Assembly: GCA_000231825.2 (NCBI GenBank)
Contig: JH720335.1
Location: forward strand, 502,210 to 566,209
From: Tetrahymena elliotti 4EA
Taxonomy: Eukaryota > Ciliophora > Oligohymenophorea > Hymenostomatida > Tetrahymenidae
Length of the DNA: 64,000 nucleotides
Reading direction: 5' to 3'
How positions within the stretch are numbered: the stretch's first letter is position 1; each line of letters begins with the position of its first letter. The position numbers were made by a program, and so were the translations under genes. Positions 13,300 to 26,590 of this stretch are shown here, in pieces. The notes under the pieces are model-generated. The model made no database searches. It was not told the origin of the DNA and saw nothing but the letters and a program-made list of their open reading frames with translations.

Positions 13300-14569
13300 T
13301 CTATGTTGAAAAATATTCTAAAAAACAAAAGAAAAAATAAAATTAATTTATTAAATTTATTTAAAAGTGAGATAATTTTTTTAGATTTTTGCTTTGAGAT
13401 TAGAAATTAAATTTACTATTTAGGCTTATTTTAGAATTATTTATATAAATCAGAGTAAAAAAATTAATTCTAAATAAGCACATAAATTTCGATAATTAAA
13501 TAATATTATCAATATGTAACATAAACTTTTAGCGTGAATATTCCATAGTAATTTTAACTAGTTTTACTATTTTAAGAATCAATTTTAGCCAATTAAATTA
13601 TTTTTTTTCTTAAATTTACTATTTTCAGTGTTAATTTAGGGTAATAATATTTTTTTTATTTAAAATTATCTGCTTAATACATTTAATGTTAATTCATGAA
13701 ATATTTAAAAGTATATACAATATAAAAGATATTAAAAATTTCAAGCAAGTATTTAAATTTATTTGAATTTGTATCTAATTATGATATTCTAAAATCTCTT
13801 TAGGGATATCAATTTTATTTTCAGATTTATTTTTAGCTAATAAATAACCGTTTTATTGTTGTACGTACATTAGAAAAATATCAGTAGGATAAATAAAAAT
13901 AATAACTTGCGCAGTTGATGAAACTAATAAATATATTAAGAAAGATATAATAATAGTAACAATAAATGAATGAATAAATGAGGAGCAGTTAATTAGTTAT
14001 AAATATTAATTAATTTGGTTATAATTTAATACAATAGTATGGTGGATCTTTAAATAAGTAAAATTACAGTTATTTTATTTATTTTTAATATAAGTTATAT
14101 ATATTTTATAATAATTAATTTAGTTATAATTAATGATGGTGGTGATATGATTAATATTTGTAGTTTATTGAACTAATTAATTATTTTTATTCAGCTCAAT
14201 TATTTATAAAAATTCAAAATTTTTCTTATTAATACGCTCTTTAGTTTCTATCCAATTAATTCGTTTTAAGCGCGCCTATTAATTATTAAAATAGTTTGAT
14301 TTATTTGTTATTGGCTGTGTGCGATTGATTGATTTTCAGAATTTAAATTTTTTTTTGTGTCTTTAAAATCAAATTAAATATCTTTTTTATTTCCACTGTT
14401 TTATTTATTTTAAAGAAGAGCAAAAATTATAAGAAAATCAAATTCTTGCATTAAAATGGATCAATGGATGGATAGTCCGAAAAAACGATTCATGTTTTTT
14501 ATGTTATTATTAGAGTATGAAAAAAAAAAAGGAAAATTATTGTTTTAGAATTGTTTTTTTTAAGTTAAA
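13300..14569. other. AT-rich non-coding stretch
   Basis: Long AT-rich spacer with simple-sequence runs. No convincing coding segment or RNA gene is seen. Confidence 0.45.
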
Positions 14570-15931
14570 TCAAGCAAACAAGTTAGTTGAAATAAGCTTT
14601 TCTGTTGATGGGATGCTATTGCATTTATCTGCTAGAGAGAATACTGAAATAGACTCTGAAGTATCTGCAGTGTTAGCGTTGCTAATCATACTCAAATCTT
14701 TATCCTAGTTAGATTGCTTGGCAGAGCTATGTTTGGTGTTGAAGAAGGAAGCCCCAGCTGGAATGTAAAAGTTTCCATTTTGTTAGCCGCTCAATGTGCT
14801 GAAATTGCTTAACGAATTAATGCTATTTTAGAAGTTTATGGAATCGTTTGAAGGGTAATTCATCAAGTAGAATGGAGAATTAGTATTCGATGAAGAGGTT
14901 TAATTTGCAAGCATACTGCTACTGTCAGGATTGAGCATAAGCATCATCATTTAATTCAAAGTGGCATTTGCTTGCTAAGAAGGGGTGAGAGAAAAGTTAG
15001 AATCACCAGTTTCTATATCCATAATGTTAATTTAATGATCCTCCTCATTCAATTCAATTCCAACCATTTACTTGAATACTGGAAGACGCTTAGGAGTCTA
15101 CCCAAACTTAAATTACCTAACACTTTCATCATCTAAAGAGGAAATGTGCTTCTAGTAGAAGTGCTAGTAGCGGATTTCAGAAACAGGACGTTCATCGTGC
15201 TTGAAATGGCAACGAGCAGCATATTAGCATACCTATTCCTTGTGGTATGCTGAACATAATTTTGTTTTGTAGTTTTTATTCATAGCCAATCTTTCAATAA
15301 GCTCTTCTTTGCCATGAGCAAAGCGGCATTTTTATCCATATTGACAAACTCCCTTTGAAACCCAATTCTTACAAAGTTCTGTTTTATACTTCTACTCCAT
15401 CTTCTTTAATTAATTTAATTACTAGTGGGCAAATTGTTGTAATTAGTTCTACTGATTACCTTCATCACTTGCTTCTGAGTTGCTCAGCATTTCCATCATA
15501 AGTAATTGATTTTATTGTTATTAGCTTGAACAAGAAGAAGATGCTTGTAATTGTGAAGCTAATTACTAAAATTAGTGGTTGGCGCCAGCTGAAGGCATTG
15601 TTTATTGCAATAAAGACATCTGTTAATTCTGTGAGCTTGATGATATTTTAGAAGAAGCTCCAGAAGTGCTACCTCCAGCTACTGGGAAAGTAGAAGACAT
15701 AGCAGAAGAAGAGCCAGAAGCTATATTTTAGTGCTATGACGATGAAGTCTGATTAAGAGATGGAAAAGAAAGACCCGAATTTTAATTGATGCTATTTGGG
15801 TTTGAGCCAGAAACATTGCTAGCTTTAGATGTTGTTGAAGAATTGGAATAGTACTATTCCAAAAAGAATGATTACAAGGGCAAATAAGCTGGCAAGTGAG
15901 CCAATGCCTTTGCAGTAAGAGTCTGCTCCAT
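14570..15931 (-). CDS. Tandem CCCH zinc-finger protein (tristetraprolin/ZFP36 type)
   Basis: Single exon, 453 aa. Two C-x8-C-x5-C-x3-H fingers are complete: residues 182-206 (YKTELCKNWVSKGVCQYGQK, then CRFAH) and 221-245 (YKTKLCSAYHKEQVCQYAAR, then CHFKH), with 19 residues between the last His of the first and first Cys of the second. The YKTELC lead-in is the signature of the ZFP36/TTP family, which binds AU-rich elements in mRNA 3' UTRs and promotes decay. That function is inferred from the family. The N-terminal 180 residues are Ser/Gln-rich with poly-Gln runs encoded largely by TAA/TAG, and the C-terminal half is Ser/Asn-rich and low in complexity. The protein is presumably cytoplasmic. 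In such an AT-rich genome almost every 3' UTR carries AU-rich tracts, so target choice is an open question. Confidence 0.92.
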
Positions 15932-18549
15932 ACTTACTTTTTTCAAAAATTTAATATAAAAAATTCGTTTTTTTTGTTTGTTTTTAATTTATTTTTTGTT
16001 GTTCTAATTCGCTTTAAGGTTTTTTTACTCATTCTTTGCTTGCTTGTATGTATGTATGTATAAAAAACCAAGCAAGCAAAAAAGCAAATAAAGATAAAAT
16101 CTTTTTCATTTTCTTTCTATGTATGAATGAATCTATCTATTGATTGACTGACTGACTAATAGACCAATTGAATGAAGACGATTCCCTCTAATTACCTAAT
16201 TATCTATTTATCTATGCTTCAAAAAGCAAGCAAATAAGTTTATTGCAAAATCAATCCGAATTCTTAATTATTGATCTATTGAAGCATATTTAAATATTTC
16301 TTTTAATTCTTGTATTTTTTGCTTATTTGCTTTAAAAATAAAGGGGAAGGATGCAAAAGAAAGAAAGAATACCTTCAATAAATTAAATTACTTAAGCCTG
16401 TTTTTTTTCTAACAATAGACAAAAAATATTCATTAATTAGTTCACATTAAAAGTTATCTCATTTCTACTCTTTTTCAAGCAAAAAATCAAATTATACCAA
16501 CCATCTCCAATCAAAATAGCTCAAAATATTTTATCACTGATTCAGTTGTAGATTTTAACAAAAAAAACTGGCTATAACAACATCTACTCATAACAAAAAG
16601 TTATCCAAACAATTAAGTATAAAACATGTTAAATGATATAGAAAAACTTAATAATTTTTGATAAGATATCTATCTATCTATCTATCAGTCAGTCAGTCAC
16701 TTGAATAAAAGTATTATTATTAATTTATTAGCCTTTTCTGCTTTGCTTTGCTTTGATTTGGTTATGGTTTAATGAGTGAATGAATGAATGATGACTAATA
16801 AATTATAATTTAAAAATAATCTAAAAGGAAATAAATAAACATCTATCTTCTATCTATTTTTAATATCCAAATCAATCGCTTTTTTCAAAATTAAAAACAA
16901 TCTTCAAATTTTTTTCTATTATCTGTTTCGGTAGCTAGTAAATCAATCAAATAAGTTTTTTATTGAAAGAAATATAATTTATTTTCCCTCTTCCACAATT
17001 TTATTCATCATCTCCTATTTATTTTTTATTTATTAATTTCTTTTTTAAATTTTGTTATCGTTTTTGAAAGCATTTATTTATTTTCTAAAAATAGTTCGAA
17101 GCTGAGCGCAAAGAAAGTATTTAGCAAAACCCTAAATTATTTTAACAAAATTGCTTACTTAAACAAGTTTTTATTTGATTTTTCATGCCATGAGAAGCAA
17201 AAAGAATTTTAAATTATAAAAGTGTAAATAGAATCCAAATATTTAAATATCTTTGAAGTTGTATTTACTGAATACAAATATTTAAATAAAATTTGTTGCT
17301 AGAAACTTATTAAAAAATTATTAATTCCATTAAACATACCAAAAAAACATAGTGGTAAATTATATCTTTCTTTAGCATTAAAATTAGTCAATAAATCGAT
17401 TCTAAAGTTACAAAAAGCTAATTAATTTGGTTAATTTGAATTGAAAAATTAACAGAAATATTATCCATAAACTTTTAGATTTATTTCGCATCAATAAATT
17501 TCAAAAAAATCAGATAAAATCTTCTTTTTTTTAAATTTTGCATCAAATCAATCTTTCAATGAAATAAATAATTAATAAACAAATAGTTTTCAATAAATTT
17601 ATTTATCTGTTTTCCAATTTAATTATGATTTTTTCTAAATAGTAAAGCTGGTCTTATTAATTCTAGTTAAATATTTTGTATACTAATCTTATTTTTTCCC
17701 TCAAAATCTAAAATATTCTATCAAATCTTTTTATCAAAAAATACTTCAAAAATATCTTTTTAATTATTTTTAAATAAATTCTCAAATAACAATAACAAAA
17801 ACTCTTTCTATTTTAATTCATATTCCAAATTTTAATTTCTATTATAATGTACTAATTCTTAGAAAATGTAAACACTTTTAAATTATCATTCTAATTATTT
17901 GTTATAAAATGATTAAAGGTATTTTTATAGTCTTTAGAATTAAGATATTTTTGTAATTAAATTAGAATATTAATATTCTAACATGTGAGTTACTAAAAAT
18001 CTTATTAAATAATCCTAAAATCTTAATTAAATTAGTAAATAATAAAACAATTATTTGTTAATTTATACAAATCATTTATTTTAATTCAAAACAATAAAAT
18101 ATTTAATTAAAGTTGAATAACAAAATCAATCATTGAGTTTCTAAAAATATTTTAAAATTAAAACGGATTATTTATGAAATTAATATTAATCAATTTTTAT
18201 CTTATGAATTACTTTTCATAAATTAGATCTTTAGACAATCATAATAAGTGTTTTAGATTTATATTAAATTTTAATCAAATTAATCCTCTTCATTCATATT
18301 TGGAATAGTTGCAACTGATTATTTCTTTTTAAAAATTAATAAACAACTATTAGATTTTTTACATTAATTTATAAAATAGCTTTTGAATATAATATAAAAA
18401 AAGCAAATAAATAAGGGTAAAATTAAATTATTTTATATAGTTATTGTTATATTTTTTATCAAATTTATATATTTCTTTGATTCAAAAAGAATTAATAAGG
18501 TTTAATAAGGACATCATCATCGGAAATTGAAAAATAGATTTGAGAATTC
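15932..18549. other. 2.6-kb gene-free stretch with microsatellites
   Basis: The longest convincing spacer in the window. It contains short tetranucleotide arrays: TGTA near 16045, CTAT near 16670 followed by CAGT near 16685, and GAAT near 16777. No exon-like segment is seen on either strand. The part next to 15931 probably holds the 5' region of the zinc-finger gene. Confidence 0.5.
16665..16700. repeat. Adjacent CTAT and CAGT microsatellites
   Basis: About five CTAT units run directly into about three CAGT units. Confidence 0.8.
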
Positions 18550-20726
18550 TCAAATTTCTTTGACTTCGTCTTAATCATTTTAAATTGCTTGTAATTAGAT
18601 GAAAAATTGATTTTGAGTGTATGGTTAATAAATAATTTCATCATTTTATCCAAAAGCATACTTGCGTACATTCTTAGATCCTACAAAACTATCATATTCT
18701 GAGCCTCTAAATGATTTTTAAAAGGAACCAGAATTTCTCTTTGTTCTATCTAAATCAACAATTCCATTTTTAATTTAATTAGTTAACCTAATCATAATAG
18801 TGTCAGATTCATCAGATATTTATTTTATATTTTTAGTTACATCATCCATGAGTTATTTAATCTATTTTATTTTAAATAAGCAAGTCTATTCAAACTTAAC
18901 AAAAAATTACTTTTAATTTTAGATTGTCTATGATCAATAAATCCGATTTGACTAATTCTTTATTAAAATAATCCATGCTTATCATATTTCTTTATTTTAA
19001 AAATACCAATTAAAAAACACAATTTCCATTATAAAAAAACAAAAATAAGTAAAAAAATAAAATTTTAATGTTTGAAATATAATTGAAAATATTTACTGTT
19101 TTGAAGATTCTAATAATTGCTGCTTATCTTCAAGTTTTTTAAGGTCAAAAATCATCTTTTGTTTTGTTCCTTCAATTTAGAATTTAATATTAATAAACCT
19201 ATCTTCAAGAGTTTCAATCTCTTGCTAATACATATCCATCTCTTTAAAGGTGAAATTATTATAATTTGATTAAAGCTGTCTATAAAGTTTATCTATTTAT
19301 GAATTATAATCTTTGAGTTAATTCATCAGTCTTTGTTAGTTTAAATGATTAAACTTTTCAATTGAAGCTTTATCATAAATTATTTTCATTAAAAAATCTA
19401 AAAAATAAAATAATTGTTACAAAGCAAATTAAAATATTCAATGATTTAAACTTTAAGTGATTTTTCAGGTGAAGAAAGAGTAGATGGTATTTCTAGCATC
19501 TAAGACTCTATCTTGGATTAAAAATCATTTAGATTTCTCATTTCTACTTCACAAAATAAATGACCTATATTCTAATAAAAATAATTAATTATTTAATTTA
19601 TTATAAAATTAATATGAAATGATTACTCTCCACAGACCATCCATTTCTTTCCAGCAGAACTGTTTGAATTCTTTAAATTCTGTAATTTAATCATTGATTG
19701 TATTTATTTAATTATTAATTATAGAACAAGAATCAGATTCTCTTTAAAAGCTTATATTTGGAATTTTATTTGAGATGTTCACTATATTACTTTGTAATAA
19801 TGAGTATTACTATTCTTAAAGTATTTTCTACTTTTCTTGCTAAGTCTATATATCATTAATTTACTTCTACAATTAAGCTATCTATTATTCAACTTCATGT
19901 TAATTTATATTATATTTTTATTTCAATTTCTACTATTCTAATTCTTTTGTCATCTGTATTTCTATTTATGAAAGTCTCTCTTCTAATTTCAATTGCTTTA
20001 TTGCATTCTATAATTCATTTTACATGTTCTCTTTTCCTCCTAGCTAAAAGCTTCTATTTGAAACTTAATTGAAAAAAGAATTTCCTTAGTCTTTTCTATC
20101 TATTTTCTCTTTTAAATTTTAAATTGCTCTATCCTATTACGAAATCCTAGTTTCTTAATCATTAATTTTTTTACATATTGTAAAAAATGATTCATTTTTA
20201 TGAAATAAATTCCCAGTGGAAGAGCTTGCTGTTAAATTTTACTCTTAGATTGATCCATTTTTTTGCATCTAAGTGTCTAATAAATTTAATAACGGAAGAA
20301 TTGAATCTAAGTTATAACAAACTCTATTCAAATTCTCTTCTAATTTATCCATTCGATCAACATAAGAAACTGATGTATTCAATCGAAGATTGCTTGCCTA
20401 ATAAGTAAACCCTTTTGTTAACATAATCAATTTATTACATTATAAGAATTTAAATAAAAATCACTTTTAGCTTCTCTTGGACTAGACATTTAATCTCCAG
20501 ATATTGTATGCAAATGATGAATTTTAGAATTTGGAGATTGGTTTGGCGTATGATCCCGTTTTGTATATTATGAAAAAATATTCTACTATTATTTGTTATA
20601 TGGATGCAAAACTAATCTATTATGAATGTTTTGTTGAATTAATTTCTTCCCAGAAGACACCCTTGGTGGTGACTTAATTTAATCCTTAGAGCAGCTTCTC
20701 TTATCCTTTGGTTTTGCAAAACTCAT
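18550..20726 (-). CDS. Coiled-coil protein, function unknown
   Basis: Six exons on the minus strand: 20726-20465, 20411-19627, 19571-19452, 19353-19097, 18989-18911 and 18861-18550, summing to 605 codons. The first ~90 residues are basic and Ser/Pro-rich. The middle is a long Gln/Glu/Lys/Leu coiled coil with many TAA/TAG Gln codons (LQKQINDIQTQQEKQKILQ). A second coiled segment follows (MYQQEIETLEDRFINIKFQ), then a Lys-rich, partly helical tail ending ...DQDEVKEI. The exon 3 to 4 junction is the least sure: the acceptor used (GAAAAG at 19354) keeps frame, whereas the more obvious TTTTTTAG at 19398 does not. No catalytic motif is visible. Coiled-coil cytoskeletal or basal-body roles are common for such proteins, but nothing here proves one. 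Confidence 0.72.
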
Positions 20727-21275
20727 AGTATTTCGTTACTTGCTTATTATTGACTGATTATTTATTTATTTATTTAAAAGTTTAATATCTTTGCAACAAC
20801 TGATTCTATTAAATTATATTTATTTGTTTATTTATGGTTCTTAAAATAATATGTAAAGTTAATCTATCAAATGCTTAAATAATTAAAATTATATGAAGAA
20901 TAACAAAAATAACTTTGTGCTTATTAATTAATCAATCTTATTCATCCTCTGAATTCTAAATTCTTTTATGTTTTTTACACTTTTTATTTTTAACGGAATA
21001 ATAAGACATACTATTATTAAAATTTTTAACATTTATCAAAATTTCAACATTTTTATAAAATTTTATTGAATAAATTAATTAAATTTCTTTCTACTTTTAA
21101 ACTATATTTTAATTCATCAATATTCTAAATATAAATATAGTTTAAAAAAACTTATTTTTAATTTTGAAAACGGAAAAAAAAATCTAACTCCATTTTAAAT
21201 TTTTACAGAAAGTTGATTTTAGATCTTAATTATTATTTCAATTCAGTCAAAAAAAATTAATAAATTTCATCAAGA
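20727..21275. promoter_or_regulatory. Divergent intergenic region
   Basis: About 550 bp between the start of the coiled-coil gene and the candidate first exon of the LRR gene. Very AT-rich; no specific site is recognised. Confidence 0.35.
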
Positions 21276-21364
21276 ATGGCTAATATTTTAGATAAAGAAT
21301 AAAGGAAATATGCTATTTGGTCAAACAAAGTCATGAGTTTAAAAGGTTTTTAAAAAAATAAACA
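21276..21364 (+). CDS. Candidate first exon of the LRR gene
   Basis: ATG in a typical AAG-ATG-GCT setting, encoding MANILDKEQRKYAIWSNKVM and on to a phase-2 donor (CA|GTAAAA) at 21364. That phase is exactly what the first LRR exon at 22713 needs. The intervening intron would be 1.35 kb, long for this genome, and other small exons could lie between. Confidence 0.35.
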
Positions 21365-22689
21365 GTAAAATTTCAGGAATTTTATAAATAAATAATTATT
21401 TTGAGAAAATTTTAAACTTTTCAAAATCAACAGTATGGAAATATTATTAAGATTATAGAAACAACATATTATAATATTAAGAAATGGAGTTTAATTGATT
21501 TTTATTTAGCCTCAATTCAATTCTTCTATCATCTTCATATTGATTTGTTAAACTATCAATTTTTAAGACTGCATTATACATTCATTATTTATAGAAGAAT
21601 ATCTTCCAAAGAAAGTGACAAAACTGTTAATAATTAATTAAAAATTCATTTTTCAAAAAAAAATAATTTTAACAAATTATAAAGTGTAACCATTCATTAT
21701 CATTAAATTATTTTAAAGATAAACATATATTTTAATTTATTTATTTGTAAGTTAGTTATAATTATTTCACCTTAATGATAATTAGTATATTTGATTTTAT
21801 TAGTTTTGATCTTAATCCTTACATATTCATTTCCATAATTATGAGAAAAATATAAAAACTTGAATTAAATCTGTAAGCAACAAGTAAAAATAAATCAATG
21901 TGTAAATGAATTGATAAATCCAAGTAGTCTGTCTCTAGCTTATAAATTTATATATTTATGTATTTGAGAATGCTTTACAAGAGACAAAAGTTTAAAATTA
22001 TGAGATGAGAATATATGGCTCCTAATCCTTATATACCCATTTCACTCACCAACATTATTGTAACTTTTAAAAGAAAATAAAAACAATTAAATATTAAATA
22101 AAGAAATCTTGAAAAGAATGAACAAAATATAAAAATTTGGATTATATCTGAAAATAAATAAATATTAATGAGTCAAATAAATATTATCAAAACCAACTCC
22201 AATTAATCAGTCAGTATTAAAAGGTTTTGTAAAGCTCAGATTTAAGAAATTTTAAAATGAAAAATTGTTAAATTTTGAGAAAAAGATATACACTTCTATT
22301 GAATGAAAGTGTATGTATCTTTGTCAATTTATACGAATGATATATCTTATTTCATCCTTGCTAACTAGATTATATGGAGTATTTTTTATTATTATTTCAA
22401 GTAATTAATTAATAAATTTAGAGTTAAAACAATAAAAAATTAAATAAAAGTTTTTTAATCTCAATATTAAAATGCTTAGTCAGAATTTATTAACTATGCT
22501 ATTTTCTTTATGAATATTTCTTATTATGTATCAGATAATTAATATATTTATCATTAAAAACTAGATAGATCTAATTTGAGAAAGTCAGATTTTATTTCAT
22601 AATAAGTTTTTATCTCAATATTTAAATGTTTAGTCAGTATTTATTAATTATGTATGCTATTTTCTATAATAGTATTTCCTATTCATCAT

Positions 22690-25600
22690 TTATTTTTATA
22701 ATTTTTTAAAAGGAGCAATAATCTTGGCGAAACGGGTCCTTAAGAGTTAGTATCTGGGTTAGCAAAATGTCCTAAACTCTAAACTCTGTGTCTTAGTCTC
22801 TAGTAAAGATTGTGTTTAGATGTGCATTTTAAATAAATAGAAAAATATTGATAAGTGGCTAACTAATTTTGGTTGGTTTTCTTGATATTTTTTGTCTCAT
22901 TCATTCATATTCATTTCTTGTTTTTGCATTAAATTAAAGTTTATGAATATTTATGATTCTTTTAGGCATATATTTTGTTAATATTTATTTTGCAATTTCT
23001 TAAAAGAGAGAATGAAATTGGTTCAAAGGGAGCATCAGGATTAGGATCTTCGTTAGCAAAATGCTCTAATCTCTAAAATTGGACTCTTAACCTTCAGTAA
23101 AAACAGTGTTTCAATATTAAATATACATTTTTTGAATAAATAAATTAAGACTCTAATTCATGAGCGGATGGCTAATTACGGCCTTTTATTTGAATCTTTG
23201 ACCAATTCATTAACATTTATTTGTTTGTTGCTTTCAAATTAATATTATATTCTTTTTTTACAATATTTCTATTTAAATATTTTTTTTATAGTAAGACTAA
23301 AATTGGTGCAATAGGTTTAGAAGGATTAGGCCCTAAGCTATCAAAATGTTCTAAACTCTAAATGTTGAAACTTTACATTGAGTAAATTTAGTATTTTAAT
23401 GTTTTAAATTAAGAGTGACTGACTAATTTTGGTTGGTTTATTGGGTATTTGTTAGGCTCATTAATTAATATTTATTCTTTGCTTTCATATTTAATTAACT
23501 TTTTCTGTTTTTCTGATTTTTTTTAAATGTTTCTTTATTCAATATTTTATTATTTTTTAAAGTAGTATAATATCCGTGAAAATGGAGCATAAACATTAGG
23601 ATCTCATTTAGCAAAACTCTCTAATCTCTAAACTTTTTTGATTGAATTGGAGTAAAAATACTGTTTCAATATTAATAATACCATTTTGAAAAAATAAAAT
23701 TAATCGTTGTTTTCCCAAAATATATTTTTACTTACTCTTTCTTTCAGATATTTCTTCATTCAATATTTATTTTTATTATTTTTTCAAAGTAACAAACAAT
23801 AACATTAAGGAGCTGGGTACCTAATGATTAGGATCTCAGTTAGCAAAATTGCCTAATCTCTTAACTTTAGATCTTAGTATTGAGTAAAAATGGTGTTTCA
23901 ATTTTAGTAGTTATGCATTTTTGAATAAATAAATAAATTAATAAAGAAAGATGTTAATTTCTGCTGATTAATTTTGGTTAGTTAATTTATATTTTTTTTG
24001 CTCTTTCATCAATATTAATTTTTTGCTTTCATTTTTAATGTTTTTCTGACTCTTTTAAATGTTTCTTTATTCAATATTTATCTTTATTATTTTTTAAAAG
24101 GCATTGAATATTGGTGAAATGGGAGCATAAGGATTAGTGAAAGAGTTTCCAAAATGTTTTAATCTCTAGACTTTGACTCTTCGCCTGAAGTAAAAATGGT
24201 GTTTCAATATTAATTTTGCATTTTTGATAGAATAATGAATAATGACTCTAATTTATGAGTGAGTGGCTGATTAATTTTGGTTGATTTTCTAAATATTTTT
24301 TTTGCTTTCTCATTCATCAATTCTTAACTCTTGTTTTCAGATTTAGTCTATTTTTTCTATGTTTTGATTTTAATTGATGTTTCTTAATTCAATATTTATT
24401 TTTATAATTTTTTAAAAGTGACAATAATATTGGTGAAAAGGGGGCATAAAAATTAGGATCTGAGTTAGCAAAATGCTCTAATCTCTAAACTTTCACTCTT
24501 AACCTTGAGTAAAAATAGTGATTCAATATAAATTATTATTTTGGAATGAATAAATAAAACTTTAATTTTATGGGCAAGTTGCTAACTAATTTTTGTAAAT
24601 TAGTTTGGCTTTCTCATTCATTAATATTTATTTCTTACTTTCAATTTAATTAAAATTTTTATTTTTGTTTATTCACTTTAAATGTCTGTTTATTCGATAT
24701 TTTATTTTATAATTTAAAAGGCGCAATAATATCGGTGGAAAGGGGGCATAAAAATTAGGATCTGAGTTAGCAAAATGCTCTAATCTCTAAACTTTTAGTC
24801 TTAATCTCTTGTAAAAATGGTGTTTCAATCAATATTAATTAACCATAATTTTAAATAAATAGACTTTAATTTATGAGCAGCTTGCTGATTAGTTTTCTTG
24901 ATATTTTTTTAGCTCATTCATTTCTATTTATTTGTTGTTTTAGCATTTAATTAAAATTTATATGTTTTTCTGTTTCTTTTCAGTGTTTCTTAAATATTTA
25001 TTTTTATTATTTTTAAAAGTGAGAATAATATCGACGATGTGGGGGCACAAGCATTAGGCTCTCAGTTAGCAAAATTCTCTAAACTCTAAACTTTAACTCT
25101 TATCTTATAGTAAAATTGTGTTATTAATTACATTTTTGTGAATGAATAAATAAATCAAGACTCTAATTATATTAGTAGTAGACTAATTTGGGTCGGTTTA
25201 CTTGATTTTTGTTAGGCTCTTTCATTAATGTTTATTTGATACATTTATATTTAATGAAAATTTTTATGCTTTTGTTGCTCTTTTAAATATTTCTTTATTT
25301 TATATTTATAACTATAATTTTATTATAGGCAGAACAAAATTGGCAAAGCGGGTGCATAAGGATTACGATCTGAGTTAGCAAAAAGTTCTAAACTCAAAAA
25401 ATTTACTCTTAATCTCAAGTAAAAATGGTGTTATAAAATAAATTGTATTTTTTAACAAATAAATAAACAAAGACTTTCAATCAAGTTGCTGACTAATTTT
25501 GGTTGGTTTTAATTGATATTTGTTTGCTCATTGATTAATTTTTATTTGTTTTTTTTAAGGTTTAATTCAAACTTTTATGTTTGCTCACTGACTCATTCTT

Positions 25601-26590
25601 TTAAAGGATTCTTTGTTTAATATTCATTTTTATAATTTTTAAAAGGTTGAATAATATTGGCGAAATGGGAGCATAAGAATTAGGAGCTCAGTTAGCAAAT
25701 TGCTCTAATCTCTAAAATTTGGCTCTTTACCTCAAGTAAAAACAGTCTTTCAATATTAATTTGGCATTTTTCAAAAAAAATGATTTAATTTATGAGTGGG
25801 TGGCTCATTAATTTTGTTGATTTTCTTGATATTTTTGTTTGGCTTACTCATTTTAATTGTTGTTATCAGATTTAGCTCAAACATTTATTTTACTAAACCA
25901 CTCATTCCTTTAAATGTTTATTAATTAAATATTTATTTTTATAATTTTTAAAAAGGGGTAATAATATTGGCTAAAAGGGGGCCTAAGGATTAGGATCTCA
26001 GATAGCAAAGTGCTCTAATCTATAAACTTTGGGTCTTGACCTTGAGTAAAAATAGTTTTTCTAATGTAACTAATACATTTTGGAATAATAAATAAAAATT
26101 TTAATTTTATTAATGATTGACTAATTTTAGTTGGTTTATTTGATATTTGTTTGGTTAGTTAATTGAAGTGTACTCTTTGCTTTCATATTTAATAAAAATT
26201 TTTATGTTTTTTAGATTCTTTGAAAGGTTTATTTATTCAATATTCATTTTTATTATTTTTTTTTTAGGGATAATAATGTTGGTGAAATTGGTACTATAGG
26301 GTTAGTATCTGAGTTAACAAAATTTCTAATCTCTAAACTTTGGTTCTTATTCTCATGTAAAAATGGCATTTCAATATAATGTTTTAATAAATGAATAATG
26401 AATAGAGACTCTAATTTATGAGTTACTGATAAATTTTTATTGGTTTCTAGATATTTATTTATCTCATTCATTAATTTTTAATTGCTGTTTTCAAATTAAA
26501 CTAAAACCTTAATTTTTACTAATTTACTCGTTTATTCTTATGAAAAATTTCTTTATTCAATATTTATTTTTATAAATTTTCAAATAAATT
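22690..26590 (+). repeat. Tandem array of ~300-bp exon-plus-intron units
   Basis: Thirteen units, core to core 232-318 bp and mostly 294-318. The intron part is also recognisable between units: a run resembling TTTTGGTTGGTTTTCTTGAT, then CTCATTCATTAA, then TTCTTTATTCAATATTTATT just before the acceptor. The exon core is visibly better conserved than the intron. The unit was therefore duplicated as genomic DNA including its intron. Confidence 0.88.

Noticed and set aside
14517..14708. Plus-strand 63-residue ORF
   Set aside because: It overlaps the C-terminus of the zinc-finger gene on the other strand, which is clearly the coding strand.
18550..18985. A separate small gene starting MISMDYFNKEL
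   Set aside because: A phase-2 donor at 19097 and an acceptor at 18990 connect it in frame to the coiled-coil gene, and the summed exons are a multiple of three.
22690..26590. Satellite DNA or Pol III ncRNA array, because the core TTAGCAAAATGCTCTAA looks like a hairpin and resembles an A-box
   Set aside because: The core has a conserved 90-nt reading frame with splice sites at both edges and LRR protein pattern, which explains the conservation better. No B-box or T-run terminator pattern accompanies it.
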